Assembly: GCA_963969395.1 (NCBI GenBank)
Contig: OZ017805.1
Location: forward strand, 1,860,001 to 1,924,000
Origin: Pseudoscleropodium purum
Taxonomy: Eukaryota > Streptophyta > Bryopsida > Hypnales > Brachytheciaceae
Length of the DNA stretch: 64,000 bases
Direction: 5' to 3'
Shown here: one piece after another, positions 11,487 through 22,649 of the stretch
Numbering within the stretch: position 1 is the stretch's first letter
Layout of the letters: the number at the start of each line of letters is the position of its first letter
The notes under the pieces: generated by a model
Databases searched by the model: none
What the model was told of the DNA's origin: nothing
Seen by the model: the letters and a program-made list of their open reading frames with translations, nothing else
Made by a program: the position numbers and the translations under genes

Positions 11487-14400
11487 ATGAGGGCCAAACT
11501 GACGGGGGATTTTTCTCCTTGGTATAGTGTGGTACAGGATGGTAAAGTAGAATGTAAGCTTTGCAAGGCGGTCATGGCAAGGAAGCTCGGCCGTATGTTC
11601 AGCCACCTAGGCTATTATGGGCCTGGAAGTGTACGTGATAAAGGGGTGAGTCTTTATCCACGATTATCAATGGCAGTTCGAGATTTATTTCAGCATTGCG
11701 AAGGAGTTTTTCCAAAACGCGTTGTAATGGACAATGTGGATGGCAACACTGGCCCTTCAAATGTCCAAGAGTTTTCGGCTGGAAAGGCTGTGTCGCATTC
11801 TGACCACGAAAACTCTTGTCCAGCGTCCAAAGAATTGGTATCAATGGTATGTGCCACAACTGAAATGACTTTGAATACGAAAGTTTCTGGTGAACGTGAA
11901 ACCCCAAGGGCATCAAGTTCTAGGCCTCAGAGGCAAGGTAGCTTAGTGAATGGGTTTGAAGAAGGTCATAGACGCAAATTACATTCAGTGTGGGCAAATT
12001 TTATTTATTCGGCGAACATACCATTTTTCGTGGCTCAAAATCCAGCTTTTAAAGAAGCAATGAAGAAAACGGCTGCGTTTGGTAGGCCATACATTCCTCC
12101 CTCATACCACGACCTTTGGTACAAATTGTTGAATGAGGCGAAGACCAACATTTAGACATAGTTGAATGCGTGGACTGAAAATAGCATTTGAAAATTTGGA
12201 GCAACATTGTCCATTGATGGATGGAGCTCAGTGACTAATCGACCTCTCATCAATGCCATGCTTGTATCATCCGCAGGTGAAGAATTTCTTGGATCTGTGG
12301 ATACAAGTGGTTGTGAAAAAAATACGGAGTACTTGGCAACTGTGTTGGAAAAGTTCATTGAACAAGTGGGGTCCAAGAACGTCGTGTTAATAACTATGGA
12401 TAATGCTCCTGTGAATCCGTCCGCATGGGATGTAATATCTGCAAAATATCCTCATATTTTTTACCAAGAGTGCGTGGTATATGCATTGAATTTGTTGAAG
12501 GATTGGACTACATAGAAATGGATTGCTTCCAAATTGGATAAAGGAGTTCTTGTAGCTAAATTTATCAGGAAGAGACATATGCCGCTAGCTCTATTGCAAA
12601 AGTATTCGCCAAATCTTAGTCTCTTAATGTCTGGGGATACAAGATTCGCCTCTAAATTTATCATGATGGAGCGTTTGACAAAATTGAGAGGAGCATTGGA
12701 ACAAATGGTGGTAGATCCGCAATGGGTTGAGTATGTATATACTCTCAAGAAGAAACGTGGAGCCAAAGTCCAACCTTTTGACTTGGCCTTAGCGGTGAAG
12801 AAAATTGTTCTTGATGACCATTTTTGGAATCGGTCCATCAATTATGTGGAGATGGTTGAACCAATCATATGTGCACTCCGCGATTTCGATTCAAAATCAC
12901 CATGTATGGGAAAGGTGTTGCATATCATGAGGAAGTTAGAGAAGCACGTGAACGGATTACAAAGTCCACCATTTTGTTTGCTAGAAGAACTTGCAATTCC
13001 ATTGGTACAGTTTTTTTATGCCCAAAGAAAAATGGTACACAATGATCTCCAATCAGCCGCAGCTCTTTTAAATCTATACCTTCTTCATCACAAAGAGCTA
13101 GCGGATGACGCAGATGCAATGTCAGAATGTAAGAAAGTTTTGGAGAGAATATGTAAACCGGATGAATATACACTAGTGGTGAACGAATTTGTGGCTTTTC
13201 GACACAAGGAACCTCCATTTCACAATATGTTGAATCCGGACGAACAAATGTTGTCCGCGCATGCTTGGTGGGATTTTGAAAGTGCATGTGGCAAGTTTAT
13301 AGCTCCATTAGCGAAGAGGATATTGGCTCAACCGGTGTCATCATCTTCATATGAACGGAATTGGAGCAATTATTCTTTTGTTCACAACAAATTTCGAAAT
13401 AAATTGAAGCCGGAGAGAGCAGCGGATTTGGTGTACGTGTATACCAATTCCAAAGTATTAAACGCATCAAAGGAAAAAGATGAAAAAAAATGGTATAATG
13501 ATAATGTGGATCCAATGGAATCAGAGGATTCAGATAGGCCGACGTTAGAAGTCGATGATGACGAGGATTTGGAAAGGGCCCTTTTAGTTGTAGATGGCGG
13601 GGATGATTTCAATCGTGCGACAGCGTGGGGAGATGAAGACGTTATATAAGACTTTCCCGATTTGGTGAATGATACGCATGATTATCATCTAAACCGCAAG
13701 GATGTTGTTCCCAACAATGCAAACGATGCATATACCTTTTATGAAGACGAGGACAATGTAGGGGTACAGGAGAATCTACCTTCTTTAACTGCATATTGCA
13801 ATGGAATGGGATACTTGAATAGCGAAAACATTCTATCGGGAAAGGCAAACGCTATTGCCAAGGAGGTGAAAATCAATGAAAATGCTATTGGTGATGATGG
13901 GAGAAATGAAAAAATTCTAATTTTTCAATCTCCATCTGTAGTATTAAATGTAGTGCAAGGAAACGACAAAAGAGAAGATGCGGTCATGGAGGTGGACGTT
14001 CCAAAAGATGTAGACAACAATAGTGGTAATGAGGAGGAACCAAATATTGCGGAACAGAAAAATAGTGATTCAGTTGGGATGGTAGTCACAAATTCGGCAA
14101 TTGTGAAGAGTGATAAAGGAAAGAAGCCAATGAAGTCAATTTTTGAAGTACCGAGATCTAGTGCTCTTCCACCAATACCGTTGAAGTCTGTTAGCACACG
14201 ATTGAATGATTCTCAGAGCTTTGGATATGGGGAACACCTAATGAACATTTCCAAAGAAATTTCTACAGGCGGTAATCTACGGAAAGTAGCGTCATCACCT
14301 ACAAGCCTAAGTGATACGGATAGTGATCGAATGCCATTGGCATCTTTGCGTGCTCGCATTTTAGGAAAAGGAATGGCGCAAGAACCCATCAAATCAACAA

Positions 14401-14836
14401 ACGGCACTCTATTACTTCAAAGAAAGCCAAAGTGGAGATAACCGTTCATGGACATGTCGACCCTACATCGAGATTGATGGTTTAAGAATCGAGTAAGGTG
14501 AAAGCGAAAAGAGAAATGCAACCTTTTGCTATCTTTCCAATGAAGAATAGGACCCCTCTTGATGAAAATGTTGTTACTTTGTCAAATAGAAAAAAAAAAA
14601 GGTTCCTATTCAAAAAGCCTTTAATCGTTTTGTCAAAGTAAAAAAAAAAATTAAATTTGAAAGAAGGGAGTAAACCTACTTCGAGAGAAGACTTGAAGGA
14701 GACAACGATACTTGATTCCAATAATGAAGATGACTCCGACAATGAAGATGACTCCGATAATGAAGATTTTGAATGGAGAGCTATAGGACAGAGTAGTGGG
14801 GCTGAGGTTAAAGGAGATGTAGATTGGCGTCAATAG
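11487..14836 (+). pseudogene. hAT-family transposase with acidic C-terminal extension, decayed
   Basis: A cut-and-paste transposase. The frame from ATG 11487 has a BED-type finger near residues 28-50 (CKLC ... FSH). Next comes the DUF659/RNase H-like region with SIDGWSS (Asp at about 244) and ITMDNA (Asp at about 305). The hAT dimerisation region follows at about residues 590-660, with SSSYERNWS (catalytic Glu at about 623), RNKL and LVYVY. In-frame stops fall at 12153, 12159, 12189, 12513 and 13647, all without a shift. After 13647 the frame runs on as an acidic, low-complexity tail. A shift to another frame near 14400 lets it continue, with two more stops (14483, 14639), through a repeated NEDDSD motif to TAG 14834. 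The tail is about 390 codons, unusual for the family. No transposase module exists in the element at 51730-58794. Confidence 0.85.
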
Positions 14837-15179
14837 AAATTGTGGAGATGTGAATTTAGATGTTTGATTGTTTAGTTGCTCATGATATATGGAGCTCATG
14901 TTGACAAATGACAATGGTTTCTTCAATCATTTTATTATAAAATTGTTTGTTTATTGATGATATACATCTCGCTGGATTTTAAAGTAATTTTGTTTCTAAA
15001 TCAAAATGAAATTCAACAAAAAAATTAAAAATATATTTCATATTTTAGCTTTTACATAAATAGTGATATACAACTCTATTGAATTGCAATTGCAATATAA
15101 GAAAAATCAAAATCCAAATGACTTCACTCTCAATCTCTCATTGGTGAAAACAATCAAAACAAAAAACCCAAAACGGGTT
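14837..15179. other. AT-rich 3' flank of the transposase gene
   Basis: No gene is seen. The sequence is AT-rich and runs from the transposase stop to the right terminal GC island; it presumably holds the polyadenylation region. Confidence 0.4.
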
Positions 15180-15337
15180 TTCTAAGCCGCCCCGTCTATC
15201 CGCCCCACTAGTCCGCCCCGCCCCACGCGTCGGCCTTCCAACGGCGGGAGAGACGCTGCGTCCGCTGGCGTCCGTGAGGACGGACGTTCGGGTTACGGAC
15301 GCTATTTTGGAACGGACGTAGAGATTCGTCAAGCTTG
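15180..15337 (+). repeat. Right terminal GC island of the large element
   Basis: GC-rich words (CCGCCCC, GGCGGGAGAGACG, CGGACG) run up to the terminus GATTCGTCAAGCTTG. This is closely similar to the right ends of the small elements at 16496 and 17049 and to the inverted 51730-51935 block, including the shared GTCCGTGAGGACGGACGT word. Confidence 0.7.
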
Positions 15338-16495
15338 TCCAATACACTTGCCTATGAGACCTTGGCATGAAAAAACACATTTGGGTGTGTAGACAAAGAA
15401 TTTTATCCACTTCATTATGTGAGTCATTATGTGTTGTTTTCTTTCATCTTCTTTTATTTATTTATCTACATCTACAAAAAGAAATTGCAAAATTTAAAAC
15501 TTATTGAAGACTCTTATTCTTGTTGTGCAAGATTGTATCGTCTACTCCTTTTGCTTCAAGACCAAAGTGAAAAAAATTGCATCGCAAAATTGACCACAAG
15601 AGCTAGCTAAGCAATGGTAAATAGCATCATCCTTTTGAAGGAATCCCTAAACCGGCTACCTAGTCTTCACGAGGTACGTATGCTCTATCATCTTCCTTCA
15701 ACATTTCTTTTATAATTTTTTTATGAAATGCTCTTTTTGTTTCGTCATTTGAACACTTCAACTCTCACTATTAGAGCCAAACCTTAAAAACATCAAAACT
15801 GATAACTTCAGGCTTTGTACAATGCCAACTGCTTTCTCTTAGCAACATCAAGGACATTTGTACAAATGAGTCCTTCAAGCTTTATTGCAAAGGTATGACA
15901 ATTTTAGAATGTTCACAAATAGGCTAAGCATTCTAAATGTGAATTTTCAAATATAGCTCAAGATTTTCTTGACAATATCCTAATGTTTTTGAATATAGAA
16001 TTGAGGAAGTCATCAATGAGGACATTGTACATTCAAGAGCACTATTTTTGTCACATAGACAACAATGTTCCGTAGTTAAAAGTGGTATTGATGGCTATCT
16101 TGACGTTGCACGTGAAGTCTTTTGTTCAACAAGTGAAGGTAAATAATCAATGCTTCATGAACGCTTCGTGATGATTGTTTTGTGCCAATCGAGAGAAGAG
16201 AATTTAGTAGCTCAAAAGCATGATTGATTTTTTTCTAATTGACAACTGCTTGTCCCTAGCAATTGACAAACTAACAAGGAAATATAGAGAAGAGTTCAAC
16301 CTTTCAAATCATAAGATGTCCTTCAACAACAATCAAGGGTTTTACATCAACTTCCCAAAGAAGGATTGCAAGAAGCTTCTATGCCTTCAATATTCAATCA
16401 AGTCTCTTTACATTTCCTATAGATTCCATAAATAGATTAATTGAATTGCAATGTTTGAAACTTTGCCATGAAAACACCGCATATGACCTAATATC

Positions 16496-16791
16496 CAGGG
16501 TTGACAGGACAGTCGGACGTCTGGACGCGGACGCTGTATTCGCAACGTCCGTTGACATTCGTGGACGTCGTCCGCCCTGTCCGCCTGTCCCCCCGTCCGC
16601 TCGGTTACGGCCATTCGATCGACATGCGGACTGACCTGGTCTACATGATCTGGGTGTCCGCCTCGGGCCGTCCGCCCCGCCCGTCCGCCTTCCGACAGCG
16701 GGAGGGATGCTGCGTCCACTAGCGTCCGTGAGGACGGACGTCCAGGTTACGGACGCCTTTTTCGAGCGGACGTAGAGATTCGTCAACCTTG
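16496..16791 (+). mobile_element. Miniature hAT-type element 1 (296 bp)
   Basis: It begins CAGGGTTGACAGGACAGTCGG and ends CGTCAACCTTG. It is flanked by perfect 8-bp duplications CTAATATC at 16488-16495 and 16792-16799. Its left part resembles the left end of the large elements and its right part their right end, so it looks like an internally deleted, non-coding derivative. It sits in the MSH4 relic. Confidence 0.9.
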
Positions 16792-17048
16792 CTAATATCT
16801 ACCATAAAATCTAGTATGTACTACAAAAGAAATTTGAGTTTTATTTTGTTATCTGATCACTAGCATTTTTTGGTGCCTACAAGTGATTAGGAAAGAGAAG
16901 ACCATCTGTTGCTCTACATCTAAGCTGACATCCATAAGAGTCTCTAACGAGCCACTACAAGGCGATTATGATTATTAGCAATTATTCTTGGGATGACTAC
17001 GTAGAACATTTTATGATCTAGTTCTTCCTAGTTTACATCTTGCTTTAG

Positions 17049-17305
17049 CAGGGTTGACAGGACGGTCGGACGTTCAGACGCAGACGCTGTGTCCACAGCA
17101 TCCGTTGACATTCGCGGACGCTGTCCGCCCCGGCCCGCCCTGTTTTCCTCGTCCGCCCCACCCCGCCCGCCCTGTCCGCCCCGCCCCACCCCGCCCGTCC
17201 GCCTTTTGACGGCGGGAGGGACGCTGCGTCCGCTGCCATCCGTGCGGACGTACGTCTGGGTTACGGACGCCTTTTTCAGGCGGATGTAGAGATTCGTCAA
17301 CCCTG
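17049..17305 (+). mobile_element. Miniature hAT-type element 2 (257 bp)
   Basis: It begins CAGGGTTGACAGGACGGTCGG and ends GATTCGTCAACCCTG. The flanking octamers TGCTTTAG (17041-17048) and TACTTTAG (17306-17313) match at seven of eight bases, a slightly aged target-site duplication. The GC-rich body has the same left and right halves as element 1, in the same orientation. Confidence 0.88.
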
Positions 17306-18159
17306 TACTTTAGTGTGAATTAGGAATTATAAATGCCTGCAGATTTTGAGCAGTTATATACTTTTGGAGTTTCAAAGATGAATAGCAAGAATATGGAAGT
17401 TGCAATAGAGTGCTACAAACAAACATCTATATGTCTTGGAGGTCTCACTTGAACAATTGTCTCTGTGGATAGCACTTTTATGCAAAGAGTACAATGATTC
17501 CAGTTAAGATACAAACCAGGATTCCTTGGCATTTTCGAGTTTGTGTTGATTATTTTCTTCTTTGAAAAAGAGGTTTTGAGATTGGAATGACCACAAAGTG
17601 AATTGACATATACAAGCTCTAGATATGGAATTTTTCATAATTGGATTGGTGATGTGACTGTTACAGAACTGATTAACCAAATCAAGGAGGACTTCTATCT
17701 TCTTACATCACTTTCTGAGCCCCTTACTTTGTTGGATATGATGGTTAACTCTTTTGCTAACTTGATATCAACGAAGTCCATAGAAAATTACGTTAGGCCA
17801 GAATTTACAAGTAAAAATTCCCAAAAGGATGTAGAGCTTTGTTTTTAGAGAGATTGCCTTTACCAAATGAGGTCTATAACACCAATTCTTCTTGTTGTAG
17901 AGACGAACCCTTTAGCGATTGAAAAAGATAGACCCCCTATATTGGAAGGCACCATCTCTAAAGAATTTGTGGTACATCATCCATAACCCCTATTTATGCA
18001 TTTAATCGATGTTTAGATTCTTATACATTATTAGTCTGGGCTTTGAGATCGGCAAAATCTCTTTTTGATTAGGGTGTTGCTACCACTATATAGTAATGTT
18101 ATAATCTTTTCCAATTTTAAGTAAGGCTATTTTAACATCTTGAAGGGGGCATATTTTTG

Positions 18160-20250
18160 GACTGATTAAGTCCTTTGCTTGACAAAAGAGCTCAATCACT
18201 AAGCTTCTCTGAAGTGATTTTGTATTGGGCAATATTGGTGGTATGAGAATACAACTTGTGGACATCATAGAGAGCACCATCAATGGAACATGGACGTTGT
18301 TGTTGTTCCTAGAGTTGAAGTAAGTTTCTTGAATCTTGTTCATATTATGGAAGCATAATAGGTTCTATTGTACTGTTTTCTACAAACCAGGTGATTATAT
18401 TTGTAGTTTATAATTTATTTTTTATATAAGTATTTCAAAAATGATATGACCGTAATTTGATGTAGACTTTGATAGCAATATTAAGAATCACCTTTTAGAT
18501 TATATGAGCCTCATGATAAGATTGTATTCTAGTGTACACTAGAGCTTTTATGCCTAGGAGTTTGCTCTTGAGTTTTCAATTTTGTAATGGCCATTTGCTG
18601 TTGTAGGCTAAAGCTGAGCACTTATTAATCATCTTGACTTTTTTCACAAAGCTTGACATTTTGTTTGATGATGTCAGAATTAAAGTTTCAAATCAAAAGG
18701 TTTGTTCTCTTCTCTACTCATTATCTACAACCTCGTGTGTTATACTAGTTGTCTTGGTTTAGAACATTGTTGCAATCTTGATAGAAAGTTGAGCAAAATT
18801 GCTTACAATAATCCTACTATCAATATTTTTATAATCTCGAGTTAAAAGGATGCATGAATACTTGAATGTCTTTCACATGCAATCCTTTGCAAATTTGTAA
18901 GTGTAAATCATGTGGATGCCATTATGATGTGCCTACCGTCTTGAAAGTTGGAGCATTGTCATGTCATGGTTATCTCTGAGGGTGAAGTTGTGAGTTGTTG
19001 TTGAGTGATAACTGAACCAATGTGTTTAACTCACAAGCATCACATCCTTATTTCAGGGCAGATACTACAAGCAATTCTTGAGATACATAATATCTAGTCT
19101 AATTCCTTTGTAGCTATATGCGTGATTGTTGATAACGTATTATATATATCTTTTTGTTCTTGGAATAAGAGTTTTTACCACAATTTTCATGTACTTTAGT
19201 TGTGCTTCAAGAAATCTTCCTTTCCTTCAAAAGTTAGTTTGAATGCACTCACTAGCTTCTTTCAATCTTTTTGTCAATTGGAAAAACTACCTAGGAAGGA
19301 AATCAAGAGTGAATTGGATGGAATTGGCATTTCCAATGAAGCCATTGAAGGGATTTTGTAAGCGCTTACAATTCAATCTTTTGATGATCTTGAAGGTAAT
19401 ACATGTAATGTGTTTCGCATGTAAATGTTGCTAGAGGATATTCATGTAAAGGTTGATGTACAACTTTGTAGAGTTATTAATTCTCTACGTACTTAACAAA
19501 GTGACTTCAATGTTATTGTCGGAGATTGTATATTGATCTTGATTTATTCTTACTAATGCTAGATTGTTAATTTTACTTTGTTTTTGCATGGTGTACCTAT
19601 TTGGATTTGATTATGAAAGGCTGAAGGTATTATTTCAATAAACTCTCTCTAATTTCTTATCTCGTGGATGCAGCTTTAATAGAGGCAAATAGTGGTGTAG
19701 TGGCCAAACTGAAGCAACTTTTTGCCATATCAGAGGATTATAGTATCGGAGATTTACTATTGTTTGATGCGTCAGTGGTGAGAGGCCTTGCATACTACAT
19801 CGAAATTGTGTATGAGGTGAGTCTCTTCCATCCGAAGTCTTTGCTCATCTAATATTCAAATTCTCTCTACCTTTCAAAAGTGGCTAAAACTTCTTGCATG
19901 AAATTAGTATGAATTTTACCTTGCTCTTATTAGCATCTGTGAACAAAAACGTTGGTAGCCTTTCTATTGGATTCTAGATATTATATACATCAATTTTCTA
20001 TTAGAGAGGACTGTCCCTTATATGTTTTTATTATCAATATCAATTTGATCTTTTTTTTGAGTGTGTGTTGATTTTGGCTATGTTGTAGGGTTTGCTAAAG
20101 TACAAAATTGCGTTCTATATGTAGAGGTGGTTGTTATGATAAGATATTGTCAACCTATGGAGGCCGAGATATACTTATATGTGGATTTGGTTTTGGAGAT
20201 GATGTTATTGCTGAAGTTAGGAAGCATTGACACATCTACTTTTTAGGGTT
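18160..20250 (+). pseudogene. Histidyl-tRNA synthetase relic (organellar-type)
   Basis: Exon-like pieces match the plant organellar histidine-tRNA ligase in order. They are a segment ending IGQYWWYE (about 18225) followed by REHHQWNMDVVVVP (about 18270-18310), then KAEHLLIILTFFTKL with IKVSNQK (18607-18700). Next come LPRKEIKSELDGIGISNEAI with QSFDDLEG (19265-19395), LKQLFAISEDY and DASVVRGLAYY (19690-19800), and CYDKILSTYGGRDI with GFGFGDD (20130-20205). The HisRS hallmarks RGLAYY and YD-x(2)-L...GFGFGD are plain. GT/AG-like borders and intron-like gaps remain. In-frame stops (for example where W is expected before FCIGQ) and changed residues make it non-functional. The N- and C-terminal parts are not seen. 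It directly follows the MSH4 relic in the same orientation. Confidence 0.75.
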
Positions 20251-20569
20251 TATCTTGCTCCTATTTCTTTTACTCCTGTAGACAAGATGGTCACAACCTT
20301 ATAATGCTAGGAAATTTGTAGTTTTCCAATTTAACGATTTTAGTGAATTCGATCATGTGCAATACTATTTTCTTATTTCTTGGTAAAAATGGATATGTTG
20401 GGTGTAATGTTGAATTTGTCAATACCCCACCTATAGTGGGGCTTTAGTTCATATTGTGTTGTATGTAGACAAAAAGTAAAACACACGGATTAGATCATGC
20501 ATGTATACAAGTCATTGTTTTTCTCACTTGTTAGGAACTTCATAAATATATACTAGGCTTTTCATGCTT

Positions 20570-20870
20570 GCACTTGTTCTTGACTTCATATTTTTACATT
20601 TATTTAACTTCACATAGTTGCACTCAAAATTCATGCACTTGCACTAATAATAGACTTCATGCACTCACATGACTCGACTTCGTGCACTCGCATTCAACTT
20701 CACGTACTCACACTCAACTTTGCACATTCAACTTCACACACTTGCATTTGACTATGCACACTCACACTTGACTTCGCACACTTGCACTTGACTTTGTACA
20801 CTTGCATTGTTTGCACACTCACAATTGGCTTTGCACACTTAATTTCATGCACTCGCACTTGACTTCTAAG
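20570..20870. repeat. Short degenerate tandem repeat (CACTTGCACTTGACTT type)
   Basis: About 300 bp consist of diverged copies of a roughly 20-24 bp unit built on CACTTGCACTTGACTTCGCA words. It reads as Met/Cys/His-rich frames that are artefacts of the repeat. Confidence 0.6.
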
Positions 20871-21375
20871 GAAAGTGCACATATAGATGCATATTCTATG
20901 TGTACACATGCATATCCATTGGGAAAGTGCGCATACAGGTACATATATTGTATGTGTGCACATATCCACAAGAAAAAACATACATAGAGATACATTGTGT
21001 GTGTGCACGTGCACTTATCTATAGGAAAAGCATGTATATGGATGAATTGCGTGTGTATGTACAGATTCACAATGTTGTTGAATAGTACAATCAATCTACT
21101 TTGTAAAATCAAGCTAAATGAAGAGTGGATGGAGAATTAAAAATTTATAATACATAGCATTTTACATACTCAATGTGAGTGTGTGGAAGCACACTTCATT
21201 TTGAATGGATTAATGAAGGAAGTTAGCTAGATAAGTTGATGTACACATTGAGATACATTATACGCGCATACACGAATAGGCATAGAATGAATGAACGTGC
21301 ACGTATACACAAGGTAAGGGCGCACGTACATATACATGTTTATATCCAATTTTATATGTGCGATTGATAATGGAA
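20871..21375. repeat. Tandem repeat of about 60 bp with TGTGTGTGCAC cores
   Basis: Units carry GTGCGCATA-type starts followed by GGTACATATATTGTATGTG-type cores. They recur at about 20872, 20935, 20997 and 21050, with diverged copies at 21240-21375 after an intervening 170 bp. Frames read through it are artefacts. Confidence 0.55.
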
Positions 21376-21504
21376 AAAAATAGCAACTGCTAATGATTTC
21401 GCAAATTTTTTGTAATAAATTCCATTGTCACAAAAAATGGCAAAAAAATTGTAGTCATCATTCCACTACATGTTTTTTTTTACCATGTTTTATTATAGTA
21501 TTAG

Positions 21505-22430
21505 TAGGGGCCCGTGAAATTGAAAAAAAGATGGAGTTTCAGAACAAATTGACTCTAAGTTGTAAGAGGAGGGAAGATTGAACCCTATTTTTGGAACAAG
21601 AGCTTCCCATTTCAAAGTCGACATAGCCTTGACACGAAAACCTCATTGAGGTCACTAGTCATCACAAATTGAAAAAAAAATGGAGATATGATTCTAATCA
21701 ACTCTAAGTTGTGAAGAAGAAGGGCATAAAAAAAACCTTTGGAACCAAGAGTTTTCTAAAGTCGGTACACCCTTGACACAAGAATTCTATTGATTACAAA
21801 ATGAAAAAATAAATTGAGATTCAATTCTGATCAACTCTTAGTTATAAAGAGGAGGGGGCATCAAACGCTCTCTCAAGACCGAGAGCTTTCTAAAGTTGAC
21901 ACAACCTTGACATAAGGACCCCATTGGAGTCCTTACAAATTAAAAAAAAATGGGGTTTTGAAACCGATGGATTCTAAGTTATATAGAGGAGGGGGGATTA
22001 AATCCCTTCTTGAACCTAAGAGCTTTCTAAAGTCAATATAGCCTTGACACAAGGACCCCATTAAGGTCCCCACTAAATGCAAGAAATGAAATTTTGATTC
22101 TAATTGATTCTAAATTGTAAGGAAATGGAGAGATTGAACCCCCTCTTTGAGACCAAGAACTTCCCAAAGTCAGCACAACCTTGACATAAGGACCCCATTG
22201 GAGTCCCTACAAATTGAAAAAATATATATAATTTTGAAACTTATTATCTCTAAATTATAATGACAAGGGGGCAATAAAGCCCCTCTCATAACCAAGAGCT
22301 TCTCAAAGTTAACACAACCTTTACACAAGGACTCCATTGGGGTTTGTACAAATTGAAAAAAGAAAATGGACTTTCAAAATAGATTAAGTCTAAGTTGTAA
22401 AGAAGAGGGGGATTAAACCTTGTGTTGGAA
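21505..22430. repeat. Degenerate tandem array, period about 135 bp
   Basis: Seven diverged units each run from AAATTGAAAAAAA through a TCTAAGTTGTAAAGAGGAGGG segment to CTTGACACAAGGACCCCATT. They start near 21508, 21668, 21799, 21937, 22074, 22208 and 22349. The last unit is broken by a decayed hAT-type end at 22435. No protein is supported. Confidence 0.7.
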
Positions 22431-22434
22431 TCGA

Positions 22435-22640
22435 CAAGGTTGATAGGGTGTCCGGATGTCCACAATTGTAGACATGTTGTCCGTAGCGTCTTGTAATATT
22501 TGCAAAATGTGAATTTCATTGTCTGCCACTATCCATCAAAGCTGTCCACCGTGTCTAACCACCTCAGCTGTTGTGTTTGACTACCCCATCTCCCTCGTTT
22601 GCGTTGACTACTCCATCTGCCCCAATCGTCCTAAATCCTA
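22435..22640 (+). mobile_element. Decayed hAT-type left end
   Basis: CAAGGTTGATAGGGTGTCCGG opens a block that follows the family left end word for word with many C-to-T style changes (GTTGTCCGTAGCGTC, TAATATTTGC). No right end or duplication was found, so it is a truncated or very old copy. Confidence 0.5.
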
Positions 22641-22649
22641 AACTTCTAG

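Larger units (their letters stand above)
1578..15337 (+). mobile_element. Large multi-gene hAT-type transposon (decayed)
   Basis: The left end begins CAGGGTTGACACGACGTCC and the right end closes with GATTCGTCAAGCTTG, the inverted counterpart of the family's CAGGGTTGAC terminus with one change. Between them lie, in order, a kinase-like pseudogene (minus), a GC island, an AT-rich spacer, a second GC island, a finger/RING pseudogene (plus), a third GC island, and a hAT transposase pseudogene (plus). The two ends match the ends of the complete element at 51730-58794: 1578-2170 corresponds to 58794-58250 and 15180-15337 to 51890-51730. The flanking octamers are GTCTGCAC on the left and TCCAATAC on the right. 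These do not match, so either the duplication has decayed or the two ends come from different insertions joined by recombination. Confidence 0.75.
15480..17985 (+). pseudogene. MSH4: MSH4 (meiotic MutS homologue) relic
   Basis: Exon-like pieces read in order as the central part of MSH4, the MutS homologue that stabilises meiotic crossover intermediates. They are FCFKTK (about 15540), SIILLKESLNRLP (about 15615), EEVINEDIVHSRALF then SGIDGYLDVARE (16000-16130), KYREEFNLSN and NNNQGFYINFPKKD (16280-16370), CCSTSKLTSIRVSNE (about 16915-16960), IKEDFYLLTSLSEPLTLLDM then VNSFANLISTK (17680-17790), and ERP-type LAIEKDRPPILEG (about 17910-17960). Intron-like AT-rich gaps separate them, so it came from genomic DNA. 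Frame breaks and stops are present. The N-terminus and the P-loop ATPase end are absent. Two small hAT-type elements are inserted at 16496 and 17049. Confidence 0.75.

Noticed and set aside
7357..14836. Reassigned stop codons or programmed readthrough
   Set aside because: All three stop codons occur inside the frames, a sister copy has a sense codon at 10327, and the kinase pseudogene shows the same decay; mutation explains it better.
16501..16722. Arg/Pro-rich frames inside the miniature element
   Set aside because: Non-coding element body; overlapping frames on both strands and no start context.
20700..21112. Cys/His/Met-rich frames on both strands
   Set aside because: They are read out of short tandem repeats (CACTTGCA and TGTGTGCAC words) and have no domain.
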